This document shows positions 1-8,540 of a DNA stretch of 64,000 nt, piece after piece. The stretch is taken from NCBI GenBank assembly GCA_964408945.1, contig CAYPBJ010000005.1, positions 1 to 64,000 of the forward strand, read 5' to 3'. The translations under genes were made by a program, and so were the position numbers. The DNA is from VMCP01 sp964408945. GTDB lineage: Bacteria; Bacteroidota; Bacteroidia; NS11-12g; UBA955. A model generated the notes under the pieces. That model did no database searches and was not told the origin of the DNA. It was given only the letters and a program-made list of their open reading frames with translations. How positions within the stretch are numbered: position 1 is the first letter of the stretch; each line of letters opens with the position of its first letter.

Positions 1-1
1 T

Positions 2-1999
2 TTATTTCTTGGGAAGAAAAAAGTGGCTCCGATAAAATCGGTGCATGGCAAAAACATGCGGAAAACTGATGCACGAAATGAAAATGAAAAAGGCAGCTAT
101 CCATCCTTCGGCACTGAACCAGGTTCTGAAGAAATAGAATCCTCCAAGAAACAAAAATGCAGCCAACGTAAAGGGTAATGCCTTTTTAAATAGTACTATG
201 GCCTTCTTGTTAAAACCATCCATCAAATGGATGCTGCTTTTGATGCTGTGGTTGAATACGAAAAACAATCCAAAAGCTTGCAATAATGGCAATTGAGAAA
301 ACAGAGGAAGCCACAAAATCTCCCAAATTCGGTGGAATCCTCTTTTTAGTTGAATTAGAATTAGCACAGAAAACGAACCAATCCAGATTTCGAATGCGTT
401 TGATATCGAAACATCCACTGACATATTTGAGAGGGTTTCTTTGAATTCTATTGGATGAGAATACAATAGGCTCGACAGCATAAAACATCCCCAGAGAAAC
501 GACCAAATATTGGCAACTTGATATTCTGATTCTCCAAAATGCCATGCTGAATATGCTATAAAAAAAGCAAGAGCAACAACAGGATTTACCCACCAAATAA
601 GCGCCATAACCGCCATTTTCAAAAGATAATTGAGAATAAATCCCACTTTGATGGGGGCGTCAAAGTGATTGGATTCTAACAAGTGATCAATAGCGCCATG
701 GGGTATGCCCACCAAGAACAAACCGAAAAGTAACAGCGCCCAACAAATAAATGTCGCATTGAGATAATCGAAACCCAGAAAGCAGCTTCCTAAAACAAAA
801 GGCATCAATTTTACCCATGGAAGGCGGGCAAAAACATCTTTTATTGCAGCCCATAAAAACGGCAAAATAGGCAACGAGCAAAGCAATTTTATTTCATTCC
901 AACCCTGCGTTTCTTCTTTCAAAAAATAAATTACTTCCTTTACAGAATTTCTTTGAAACAATCGTTCAAAAATCGGTTTACCAGCAGATGGATTTTTATT
1001 TAAAATAGTCAATAACAATCGATCATAAAATTGAAATCTGGTTTTATAAGGCGTATGTTTATATTTTTCAGACGTTTCTGAGGAAATATCTTGAGATATT
1101 TTTTGAGCATGTTTGCAACTGGTTAAAAATGAATATCCGGTACTGGGTTTGATGTTGCCTGCTCTTGCGCCAGTGGCAAAATATGGGTAGAATTTCTCAG
1201 TGGGTAATTCTATTTTAGCTGTGCACATCGGAATATTACCGCTCTCTGTCGCAATAATTTGGTAATTCCCAAAACGTTTCAATATTTCGGAATGCAATAA
1301 TTGTTCCGAGGCTTTTTTCTCTAAGGGATTTTTTTGGAAGGCGGTCAGTTCCACCAATGCCTGGTTCTCAGTAAACGGCAGTACATACAAAAATTGGGTG
1401 GATCCCATTTGGTCCAAATCAAAGTCCATCATGACAAATTCATCAGAATCAAAAGCGCTTTGTTCTGTTTTTATGTTCCAACCGAAGAAACTTTGCACCA
1501 ACGAGGTCTGATTATTTGTGCATTTTTTGAATTTAGGGGGACGACTATCAAAAAAAAAGTCTGCCTCTAATTTGAAATCTTCAAGAATCACATGCACCTG
1601 TTTTTCGTCTATTTCAATATTCTCGTCTTCAACGAATTCATGAAAATAGGTAACGGGATATTTCTTAATTTCCTCCTTTACTTTGTTGTAGAGTGAAATC
1701 GCTGAAATATGATGATATTTCAACGGGGAAATATTTTTATGTTTCTGAGATCCAGCCGTTGCATAATCCCAAGACTTAGAAATGAGTTCAGTCAAATGAA
1801 ATTCTTGAATCTCACGTTCTGCGGCCCAAAAACAAAAGGTTCGGTCATTCGAATTTTTTGAATCAGGCTCTATGATAGCAATTTTTTTATCATCGAGTTT
1901 TTGAGTTCTACTTAATTCCAAGAACAACAAAGAATTTGCTGCGCCCATGCCTAAGAAAACCAAATCGAAGGTAGAACTTGTTAAGTTTTTGGTTTTCAT
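2..1999 (-). CDS. Lycopene cyclase fused to Brp/Blh beta-carotene 15,15'-dioxygenase
   Basis: This 665-residue protein joins two carotenoid enzymes. Residues 1 to about 387 look like a complete CrtY-type lycopene beta-cyclase: an N-terminal dinucleotide-binding stretch with GMGAAN (17-22), the DRTFCFW motif (52-58) and the GARAGNIKPSTGY segment (277-289). Residues about 395-665 are a membrane-embedded Brp/Blh oxygenase with the expected metal-binding histidines: PHGAIDH (433-439), WHFGE (486-490), NHSIKSSIH (583-591) and PHVFAMH (647-653). By family knowledge the first half makes beta-carotene from lycopene and the second cleaves it to retinal, usually for a rhodopsin. The two halves are in one continuous frame with a short junction and neither is truncated. 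The stop codon lies at the window edge, so downstream carotenoid or rhodopsin genes cannot be seen. The family calls are firm; that both halves are active is inferred. Confidence 0.9.
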   Translation of the reverse strand: MKTKNLTSSTFDLVFLGMGAANSLLFLELSRTQKLDDKKIAIIEPDSKNSNDRTFCFWAAEREIQEFHLTELISKSWDYATAGSQKHKNISPLKYHHISAISLYNKVKEEIKKYPVTYFHEFVEDENIEIDEKQVHVILEDFKLEADFFFDSRPPKFKKCTNNQTSLVQSFFGWNIKTEQSAFDSDEFVMMDFDLDQMGSTQFLYVLPFTENQALVELTAFQKNPLEKKASEQLLHSEILKRFGNYQIIATESGNIPMCTAKIELPTEKFYPYFATGARAGNIKPSTGYSFLTSCKHAQKISQDISSETSEKYKHTPYKTRFQFYDRLLLTILNKNPSAGKPIFERLFQRNSVKEVIYFLKEETQGWNEIKLLCSLPILPFLWAAIKDVFARLPWVKLMPFVLGSCFLGFDYLNATFICWALLLFGLFLVGIPHGAIDHLLESNHFDAPIKVGFILNYLLKMAVMALIWWVNPVVALAFFIAYSAWHFGESEYQVANIWSFLWGCFMLSSLLYSHPIEFKETLSNMSVDVSISNAFEIWIGSFSVLILIQLKRGFHRIWEILWLPLFSQLPLLQAFGLFFVFNHSIKSSIHLMDGFNKKAIVLFKKALPFTLAAFLFLGGFYFFRTWFSAEGWIAAFFIFISCISFPHVFAMHRFYRSHFFLPKK

Positions 2000-2089
2000 G
2001 TAGTTTAATTAACCATTCAATAATAAAAATTGTTTATAGTTAAATTTGGCATTATTATTGACTTAAAGAATTAAATCTAAATTAAAATT

Positions 2090-2614
2090 ATGAAAAAAGC
2101 ATTTCAAATCATTTTATTCCTTTTTGGATCAGCTTCAGCTGCTTTTGCTCAAGGAGTAACAGGTTCAGAGTTTATTTCAGCTTACTCGAACCTCAAAGGT
2201 CAAGTAGTTGTTATTAAGGGTGTAAAAGGCACATTGAACCCTTCTGCTCCTAAAACTTTAGGGTCAAAAGCAAAAGCGGTTGCGGCTAACAAAAAAGCTC
2301 CTTCTGCTAACGGCCCAGTCGCAGCGGGTTCTCCATCTTCTGTAAATGCTGCCAATGGTTCAACCTCTACCAACAAAAGCACAAACAATGCAGTGGCAAA
2401 CAACAACACAACAACTCCATGCAATGTTGCAACTGGCTCTCACCGAGTGGAATTAGATTTTGCAAGAGGTAAAAATTGTGGTTGCTTCCAAATAGGTGGC
2501 GAATTGATGCAGCCAATGAATGATGCCATTAAGTCAGGAAAACCATTTGATGTAACCGTACAGGTTGATCAAGCCGGAAACCACCGCATTATGGATATTT
2601 CTTATCAACGTTAA
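2090..2614 (+). CDS. Small secreted protein of unknown function
   Basis: I do not recognise this 174-residue protein. It starts with a clear Sec signal peptide ending in an AFA-Q cleavage site near residue 21. A conserved-looking N-terminal part (22-50) is followed by a low-complexity linker rich in Ala, Asn, Ser and Thr (about 51-110) and a C-terminal part (111-174) with three cysteines at about 111, 130 and 132. It is probably periplasmic or surface exposed. It is transcribed away from the carotenoid gene and is followed by a good rho-independent terminator, so it is likely monocistronic. No catalytic motif can be pointed to. Confidence 0.75.
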   Translation: MKKAFQIILFLFGSASAAFAQGVTGSEFISAYSNLKGQVVVIKGVKGTLNPSAPKTLGSKAKAVAANKKAPSANGPVAAGSPSSVNAANGSTSTNKSTNNAVANNNTTTPCNVATGSHRVELDFARGKNCGCFQIGGELMQPMNDAIKSGKPFDVTVQVDQAGNHRIMDISYQR

Positions 2615-2630
2615 AAAATTCACTTCTATT

Positions 2631-2660
2631 GAAAAAGGTCTCTTATGAGGCCTTTTTTTA
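2631..2660 (+). terminator. Rho-independent terminator after the small secreted protein
   Basis: An AAGGTCTC / GAGGCCTT stem (one G-T wobble) with a TTAT loop is followed by a T run. It lies 16 nt after the stop codon of the 2090-2614 gene. Confidence 0.8.
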
Positions 2661-2675
2661 TGCGATCTTCGCGCT

Positions 2676-3479
2676 ATGTTTTTTGTTATTAGCAAATTCT
2701 TACATTTCATCATTAAACCCCACTTTTGGATTTTTCTGTTTGTCCTAATCACCTTACTCAAACTTTGGTTCTCGAATAAGAAATGGATTCAAAAATTACC
2801 CATTACCGCCAAAAGATCTGCCTTGATTGCATTTTTATTGCTGTTTATTTTAGGCAATCATCCTTTGGTTAATGAATTGAATATCCGTTGGGAACAACGC
2901 GTCCCCAAAAAGAGAATTTACCACCGAGATTCCTTTCCAAGAATTGCAGTGATTCTCGGGGGATATGGATACTACGATGACCAAAATGATTATTTTAGAC
3001 TAGGCAGTGAAGGTGATCGATTCATGGTGGGACTTCAGGGATTGTTATTGAATAAGTTTGATAAAGTAATTCTCACGGGAGGTTCATCTGCAGTATTCAA
3101 TAAAGTATACTACGAAGCCGAAGAAGCAGGCAGATACCTCCAAAATATGGGCATAGACTCAAGCAAAATTATCATTGATAATTTATCAAGAAATACTTAC
3201 GAAAATGCTTTATATACTCAGAAAATTCTTGATTCGCTAAATTACAAGCAACCTGTTTTATTAGTTACTTCTGCGGCTCACATGTATCGTTCTGAGGGTT
3301 GTTACAAGAAAGTAGGGGTGAATTTCATTCCTTATGTGGCCCATCCAACATGCGATCCCAATCGTCGTTATAACTTGGAAGCATGGCTCATTCCCAATCC
3401 AGGTTCACTGCAAACCATGTCTAATCTATTGCATGAATGGGTAGGAGTGATATCCTATAAACTGTCTGGGAAAATGTGA
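2676..3479 (+). CDS. YdcF/SanA-like DUF218 membrane protein
   Basis: This 267-residue protein has two hydrophobic N-terminal segments (about 8-30 and 45-62) and then a DUF218 (YdcF/ElyC-like) domain. The family pattern is visible: an AVILGG strand near residue 90, a TGGSS motif after KVIL, the acidic EAEEAGRYL helix, SRNTYENA, and a late VTSAAHMYR strand. DUF218 proteins in other bacteria act in envelope precursor metabolism (ElyC, SanA), but their substrate is unclear. It ends 17 nt from the convergent MBOAT gene, so it is not part of that operon. Confidence 0.85.
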   Translation: MFFVISKFLHFIIKPHFWIFLFVLITLLKLWFSNKKWIQKLPITAKRSALIAFLLLFILGNHPLVNELNIRWEQRVPKKRIYHRDSFPRIAVILGGYGYYDDQNDYFRLGSEGDRFMVGLQGLLLNKFDKVILTGGSSAVFNKVYYEAEEAGRYLQNMGIDSSKIIIDNLSRNTYENALYTQKILDSLNYKQPVLLVTSAAHMYRSEGCYKKVGVNFIPYVAHPTCDPNRRYNLEAWLIPNPGSLQTMSNLLHEWVGVISYKLSGKM

Positions 3480-3496
3480 TTAAGTACAGAGAACCT

Positions 3497-4906
3497 TTAA
3501 AATTCTAGATAATAGAACGGTACGGAACCCATTTTTTGAAAATGGAACGCAATAAAAATCACAGCAACGAGGGTAATTGCAGATACCCACACCGGTAGTT
3601 TTTTTACTTGTTCAATGATCAAAGGATAAATTTTCGGCATTGACAAGTGCACAACTAAAGTGCTAGCGAATATGATCGCTACATAAGGATATAGTTTAAT
3701 CCAATCTCCAAAGAGCGAAAAATCCAATCCGCTGAAAATTCGCAATATCATTTGATTGGCTTGTTCCAAATCTGTCGATTTAAAGTAAACTCCACTAAAG
3801 GTAAGAAAGGTAAATGTGAGTAATATGGAAAAAGGCTTATAGATGTAAACGGGAATGTGTTGTTTGATTTTTAGACGGACCTCTGAAGTCCAAACATCCC
3901 AAATCAATGCCACTGCGTGCATGAGTCCCCAAAAAACAAAATTTAAATGTGTTCCATGCCAAAAACCGCTGACTGCAAATACCACAAAAACCGATAGGGT
4001 GGTGCCCCATTTTTTCCAGGTTCTAAAGTAGTAACTCAGAGGAAAATATAAATATTGGTTGAACCATTGAGACAGTGATATATGCCAACGTTTCCAGTAT
4101 TCTGTAATGTTTTGAGATAAAAATGGGAAATTGAAGTTCTCCATGATTTCAAATCCCATGAACAAGGAAATACCCACTGCAATATCCGTATATCCGCTAA
4201 AGTCTAAATATAAATTCAAAGTTTGAATCACTGCGGCCAGCAGATTTTCCATGGGAGTAAAATACAGATATGCATCAAAAATGCGTTCTACAAAATTCAC
4301 TGCCAAGTAATTGCTCAATACAAACTTTTTTACAACACCCAAACCTATAAGAAATGCACCGTAATTTACTTTGCTCTTATCTATGACCCATGTAGGGGAA
4401 TTAAGGTGTTTAAGAAAATCAGGGGCTGTTTGAATTGGTCCCATCAAAAAAACCGGGAAGAAACTGATGAAAGTCCAATAATTCAGCAAACTTGGTTCTG
4501 GTTCATCGAGGTTTTCATAATAAACGTCAAAAACATAGCTCATGCTTCTAAAAGCATAAAACGATACGCCAATAAACTTAATAAACGACAGAAATTCAGG
4601 TTTTAATTGCCATTCATCTAGGTGTCTAAAAACAAGAATCAACCCTATATTTTGAAGCACGCTGAACCGCATGAGCCATGTTTTGGTGCTATCGGAATTC
4701 GATTCATGAATGAGTTTGGCAACAATAAAATCTGACAATGAAAATAGCAATACCAAGATAATCAAACTATTGCCTATAGAAAGTAAAAATACCAAATTGC
4801 CTGTGAGCAACACCGTATTTCTGATCAGTGGTTTTGTGTTCCAAATCAATACACAGATTTGAATGAAAAACCATAAAATGAAAAACTGAGCAGAGTTGAA
4901 AGTCAT
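3497..4906 (-). CDS. MBOAT-family membrane O-acyltransferase (DltB/AlgI-like)
   Basis: This 469-residue polytopic membrane protein carries the MBOAT hallmarks: YLDFSGYTDIAVG (233-245), WKRWHISLSQW (271-281) and the active-site region SGFWHG (313-318) with the conserved His near 317. DltB and AlgI proteins pass an acyl group from a cytoplasmic carrier to an extracytoplasmic SGNH partner. It is the last gene of a tightly packed minus-strand operon; its ATG begins only 2 nt after the stop codon of the SGNH-LysM gene, so it is probably translated by coupling. In this context, next to an adenylation enzyme and a carrier protein, the DltB-like role (moving an aminoacyl group) fits better than the AlgI role (acetate). 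The acyl group is inferred. Confidence 0.9.
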   Translation of the reverse strand: MTFNSAQFFILWFFIQICVLIWNTKPLIRNTVLLTGNLVFLLSIGNSLIILVLLFSLSDFIVAKLIHESNSDSTKTWLMRFSVLQNIGLILVFRHLDEWQLKPEFLSFIKFIGVSFYAFRSMSYVFDVYYENLDEPEPSLLNYWTFISFFPVFLMGPIQTAPDFLKHLNSPTWVIDKSKVNYGAFLIGLGVVKKFVLSNYLAVNFVERIFDAYLYFTPMENLLAAVIQTLNLYLDFSGYTDIAVGISLFMGFEIMENFNFPFLSQNITEYWKRWHISLSQWFNQYLYFPLSYYFRTWKKWGTTLSVFVVFAVSGFWHGTHLNFVFWGLMHAVALIWDVWTSEVRLKIKQHIPVYIYKPFSILLTFTFLTFSGVYFKSTDLEQANQMILRIFSGLDFSLFGDWIKLYPYVAIIFASTLVVHLSMPKIYPLIIEQVKKLPVWVSAITLVAVIFIAFHFQKMGSVPFYYLEF

Positions 4907-4908
4907 AA

Positions 4909-6833
4909 TTATTTAACCTTGAGTGTTTTACCGGGTTTTATGAAATCGGAACGCATTCCGTTCATTCTCTTTAATTCAGATACTGACAATCCATGTCTGC
5001 GTGCAATGCTGTAAAGAGTGTCACCGCTGCGAACTTTATAGTAAACGGTTTTTGGTTTTCTATATCCAGGGTTTCCGGAATTTCCGGGGTTTCCGGAATT
5101 TCCNNNNNNNNNNNNNNNNNNNNNNNNNNNNNNNNNNNNNNNNNNNNNNNNNNNNNNNNNNNNNNNNNNNNNNNNNNNNNNNNNNNNNNNNNNNNNNNNN
5201 NNNTTTTTGGTTTTCTATATCCAGGGTTTCCGGAATTTCCGGGGTTTCCGGAATTTCCGGGGTTTCCGGAATTTCCGGGGTTGTAAGTGGGCTTATTGGT
5301 GACCGCCGATTGTCCTTTATCCAATGATTTTTCTACAACAGTAAAGATGCGCAAGGTTTGTCCTTCGTTCAACGAATAACCTTTCAGACGATTCCAATCT
5401 TTTAATTGGATGACACTGATATTATAACGTTGAGCAATGGCCCAAGCAGTTTCACCTTTTTTAACGGTATGTTCTATCCACTGAAGTTCCTTTTGCTTTA
5501 ATGTAGTATCTGGCTGAACTGGATCAACATACAAAGTATCAACACAGGGAATAATGATGGCATCGGAGGTGTCTTTTTTCAGTTTTAACCGTCTATCAGT
5601 ATTTTTGAATGCGTGATAAATGAGTGATCCTTTGAGTTCGTAACCATCTCTGTTTAAATGAACTCCATCTTTGTTTGCCAACCGAACTGATTTCCAAATA
5701 CGCATTGATTGTTGTCCACCAGCGACTCTATACCAATCATAAAAGGCTACTTTTTCAGATTTGGCAACTTCTGCTATTAAATACGAAAAGATAGAACAGG
5801 CTTTGATGCTATACCCACCCCTATGAATGTCTTGACTATTAGATAAGATGATGACCGCTCCTGGGGCGTATTCTTTGAACATTTCAATGATTGATATCAA
5901 ATTATCTTTAAATCTCTCTTGTTCAATGCCTTTTTGATAAAAATCGTTTGCTCCAACATCCAAAATAATGGCATCGGGATTCAATATTTTTAGATGATCT
6001 GGCAATTTGTTCTCACGCATGATGGAATAATGCCCAGCGCCATTTATTCCAACACTCGTATACAGAACACCTCTGTCAGAAGGAGATTCTATGCTGATGC
6101 CATAAATTTCAAAATAGTGCTGAGCCGAGTCTCTTTTTACAAATTCAAATAAATAATCATCGGCACCTGTGGGCATATTTACAATAAGCAAATCGGAAGC
6201 AGTATCATTTTCCGAAGTATAAACATCGGAAATGACGGTCTTTCCACCGGCAGTGATTTTAAGATCAAAAGAATTAGGGCTTCTGTGGCAAAAAATCTTC
6301 AATCGTGTAAATTCTGGTTGAATGGCCTTTTCCCTGAATGATAATTTAAATTGCGCAGTTGAATCGTATGTTTTTGATGTGATTCCCGTAACTCCAATGG
6401 GCAATTCAGGACTTCTTTCTACGTTTCTAGCATACAACCACCTTCCGGTGTGAAAGCAACGATAATCGGCAGCAGTATGTGTACGAGCGGTTGTATAGGG
6501 AAAAACCATTCCACGACCAGCATTTCCAAAAGTAGAACCAAGCAATGTGCGTGTTTCGTTAGTGAAAATATCTGCCTGTACATGAGAATCACCGATGTGA
6601 AGTATGTTGACTCGTTTTTTATTAGAGCCATTCAATTTATTGAAAAAAGGTCTCAATATTTGTTTATCATGACTCTGAAAAATATTCATATTGGAGTCAA
6701 TCCAAGGGTATTTTTGGTATTCAAAATTGTGCCAAAAGAGCGCTTGAGACCTCAAATTTGAGGCATGGATGCTTAAAAAACCTATGGTAATTATTCCTAC
6801 ATACTTTATAATCGTCTGTCTAATCTCAATCAT
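4909..6833 (-). CDS. SGNH hydrolase-fold protein with two LysM domains (interrupted by an assembly gap)
   Basis: A signal-anchored extracytoplasmic SGNH protein. From the ATG at 6833, which overlaps the upstream stop codon as TAATG, the motifs are GDSHVQAD (block I, about 81-88), GAND (block III, about 294-297) and DGVH (block V, about 389-392). A LysM domain follows (about 454-497), then PGNSGN repeats, then a gap of exactly 100 N. After the gap a second LysM (SGDTLYSIARRHGLSV and following) continues to a TAA at 4909-4911, in another frame relative to the placeholder gap. The 55 bases on each side of the gap are identical; removing 100 N plus one copy gives an intact 589-residue frame. LysM should bind peptidoglycan, the SGNH part probably acts as a DltD-like O-acyltransferase or esterase. 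A start at 6863 is possible but would overlap the upstream gene by 31 nt. Confidence 0.85.
5049..5258. other. 100-N scaffold gap flanked by an identical 55-bp duplicate
   Basis: Ns fill 5104-5203, exactly 100, the usual placeholder for an unknown distance. The 55 bases before the gap (5049-5103) equal the 55 bases after it (5204-5258). The SGNH-LysM gene is 1925 nt from 6833 to 4909 with the gap; subtracting 155 gives 1770, divisible by three and open throughout. The simplest reading is two contigs that share a 55-bp end overlap and were scaffolded without merging. Confidence 0.85.
5225..5278. repeat. Three 18-bp tandem repeats encoding PGNSGN
   Basis: Three perfect copies of an 18-bp unit (GGTTTCCGGAATTTCCGG on the plus strand) lie at 5225-5242, 5243-5260 and 5261-5278. 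They encode the Pro-Gly-Asn-Ser-Gly-Asn linker between the two LysM domains. Nearly two more copies lie left of the gap (5070-5103). The unit is nearly self-complementary, which can explain why assembly broke here. Confidence 0.9.
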
Positions 6834-8302
6834 TATTCTATTCTTGTGCTTAAAAGATAACAAGCTCTAGCCCCGTTCAATTCACGCGTTAAAGCCCTTG
6901 CAAATATTTTTTGTCCTGACGGTGATAAATGACCATCCAAACTGGCTAATCCTTTTTTCTGCCATTCAAGAATGCCACCGCCTTCCAACATGAATCCATA
7001 AAAATCAAAAAATGAAACATTCTTTTCTTGAGCTACTTCTTGCAACCATCTATTCAATAATTTACAAGACTCATAACTCTTCATTTCCCCGCCACTTCGG
7101 TAACCCATATCCCCCGGACCAATAAGCAAAATCGAAACGTCCGGGCAGCAACTTTGGTATTTATTTAAGATGTTTCGGAAGATATTTTTAACCCATTTCT
7201 CTTGTGAACCATCTGTTTTAATGTATGGAACCATGTTGTTTCCAAAATGAAGTACAACCAAAGAAACGTTTTGCCTTTGGCTTTCTTCGCTCAATAACGA
7301 CGAGTTTATATTGTTCAGTCCGTCACCAGAATGACCTCTGATACCCATATTGTCAATTTGGATTCCTTTGGTTCCTGCATCTATTGAATAGCCGTAAACC
7401 ACCGGATTAATGGCCCTATATCTGAAGTTTATCTTACCAATTATAGGGGTATCAGTCACCACAAATTCTTGTAAAAACTTACTTCTGATTGATTTCTTGG
7501 CCATTTTCCAAACAGAATCTTTGGGTCTTCTCCACTGCAATTCTGATAGAGAATCAGGTAAGGCCTGAATCAACAATTTTTGATATTTAACAGATTTGGT
7601 AATTTTTAAACCAAATCCCCTAAATTCATTGGGTTTAGTACTATTCGCAACAAATGCCTGTCCCGATGGACCAAACCATTTGAATTTCTTTTTATCTCTG
7701 AAACAATTCAGTTTTTTCCATTGGGAATTTTGCGATTCATCAATTTCCAATACCCCATATGTTGCTGGGTTTGACAAGGGAACGTATCCTATACCACTTC
7801 CACCGTATTGAGATTGGAAAATCCTACGAATCTCCGAAGTAATGCGATCACCTTCTATTTGAGAATCCCCGAAATACCAAATTCTACTTAATTCCTTTTG
7901 TGATTCAGATAACTTCTCAAAAAAAGTTTGCATGCTATTTTGACCTTCTTCTGTAAAAGCCAAAAACTTCAACGACTGAAGCATCGAATCATACCTATTT
8001 TTATCTTGCTCACTTAACTTGACTTTAATCCAATGCTCAATGTGGAAGGGTTTACCACCGTAAACGCCGCCTTGTTCTACTACCACAGCTATTTGACTAT
8101 CTTTAACCAAGGTTACCGTAGTTTTTTCAATAGATTTCGAACTATCCAAAGAAAAGTCAGATTCTGCCAAGAACCTGTTGAAATAAGGGCTGTCAAATTC
8201 CCAAGAGCCTAAAAGCCCAAATCTACTTGCACCAAGCAGCCCCAATAAGAACAAGCCCAGCGAAGCGGTAAAAATAATTATGGATTTATTGTTTTCAGGC
8301 AC
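6833..8302 (-). CDS. Membrane-anchored SGNH/GDSL-like protein (DltD/AlgJ-like)
   Basis: A roughly 489-residue protein with one N-terminal membrane segment (SIIIFTASLGLFLLGLLG) and a large extracytoplasmic part. SGNH motifs are GDSQIEGDR (about 145-153), FGNN (about 353-356) and, near the end, DGHLSPSGQ (about 456-464). The Asp and His of the last block are separated by one residue, not two as in most SGNH proteins. The start is uncertain: GTG at 8302 overlaps the carrier-protein stop by 8 nt, the same overlap length as the previous junction; a TTG at 8317 is the alternative. It is the first of two consecutive SGNH genes between the carrier protein and the MBOAT. It probably receives the acyl group from the MBOAT or passes it to a glycan; the substrate is unknown. 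Confidence 0.85.
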   Translation of the reverse strand: MPENNKSIIIFTASLGLFLLGLLGASRFGLLGSWEFDSPYFNRFLAESDFSLDSSKSIEKTTVTLVKDSQIAVVVEQGGVYGGKPFHIEHWIKVKLSEQDKNRYDSMLQSLKFLAFTEEGQNSMQTFFEKLSESQKELSRIWYFGDSQIEGDRITSEIRRIFQSQYGGSGIGYVPLSNPATYGVLEIDESQNSQWKKLNCFRDKKKFKWFGPSGQAFVANSTKPNEFRGFGLKITKSVKYQKLLIQALPDSLSELQWRRPKDSVWKMAKKSIRSKFLQEFVVTDTPIIGKINFRYRAINPVVYGYSIDAGTKGIQIDNMGIRGHSGDGLNNINSSLLSEESQRQNVSLVVLHFGNNMVPYIKTDGSQEKWVKNIFRNILNKYQSCCPDVSILLIGPGDMGYRSGGEMKSYESCKLLNRWLQEVAQEKNVSFFDFYGFMLEGGGILEWQKKGLASLDGHLSPSGQKIFARALTRELNGARACYLLSTRIE

Positions 8303-8540
8303 CCTTTTTAGATACAATTAAATCCATCATATCACCCACATTTTTCATGCCTATGAGCTCTTTCAATTTGAATTTAATCCCATAGAATTCTTCAACCTTT
8401 GCAATCATGCTCAAATGAGTGAGAGAGTCCCAACGATCAACCTTTTCAGCATTCAATTCTTCGGTGATTTCAATATTAGGCGTTGAAAAAACATCTTCAA
8501 AAATGCCCTTTAATTCTATTTTTATTTGTTCTTTATCCAT
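8295..8540 (-). CDS. Acyl carrier protein (DltC-like)
   Basis: An 81-residue acidic four-helix carrier protein. The phosphopantetheine attachment site is Ser39 in RWDSLTHLS (36-44), followed by the usual hydrophobic helix. It overlaps the upstream GNAT gene by 8 nt (ATGGATAA) and the downstream SGNH gene by 8 or 23 nt, so the three are translationally linked. Its position three genes from an adenylation enzyme and in the same operon as an MBOAT protein points to a DltC-like carrier for an activated amino acid, not fatty acid synthesis. A 4'-phosphopantetheinyl transferase is not in the window. Confidence 0.9.
   Translation of the reverse strand: MDKEQIKIELKGIFEDVFSTPNIEITEELNAEKVDRWDSLTHLSMIAKVEEFYGIKFKLKELIGMKNVGDMMDLIVSKKGA

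Noticed and set aside
210..881. Antisense open frames inside the carotenoid fusion gene (minus strand, other frame)
   Set aside because: They have no recognisable domain or start context and lie in a well supported gene.
2041..2048. TAAATTTG as promoter of the 2090 gene
   Set aside because: It fits the -7 box, but no TTG lies at the proper distance upstream and such AT-rich boxes occur by chance; not strong enough to list.
5225..5278. Short tandem repeats as a CRISPR array
   Set aside because: The 18-bp units are contiguous without spacers and lie in frame inside a gene, encoding a PGNSGN linker.
4993..5327. Open frames reading through the 100-N gap on either strand, and the C-terminus at 4971
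   Set aside because: They depend on the placeholder length. The 55-bp flank duplication and the second LysM domain show that the real frame of the minus-strand gene continues to 4909.
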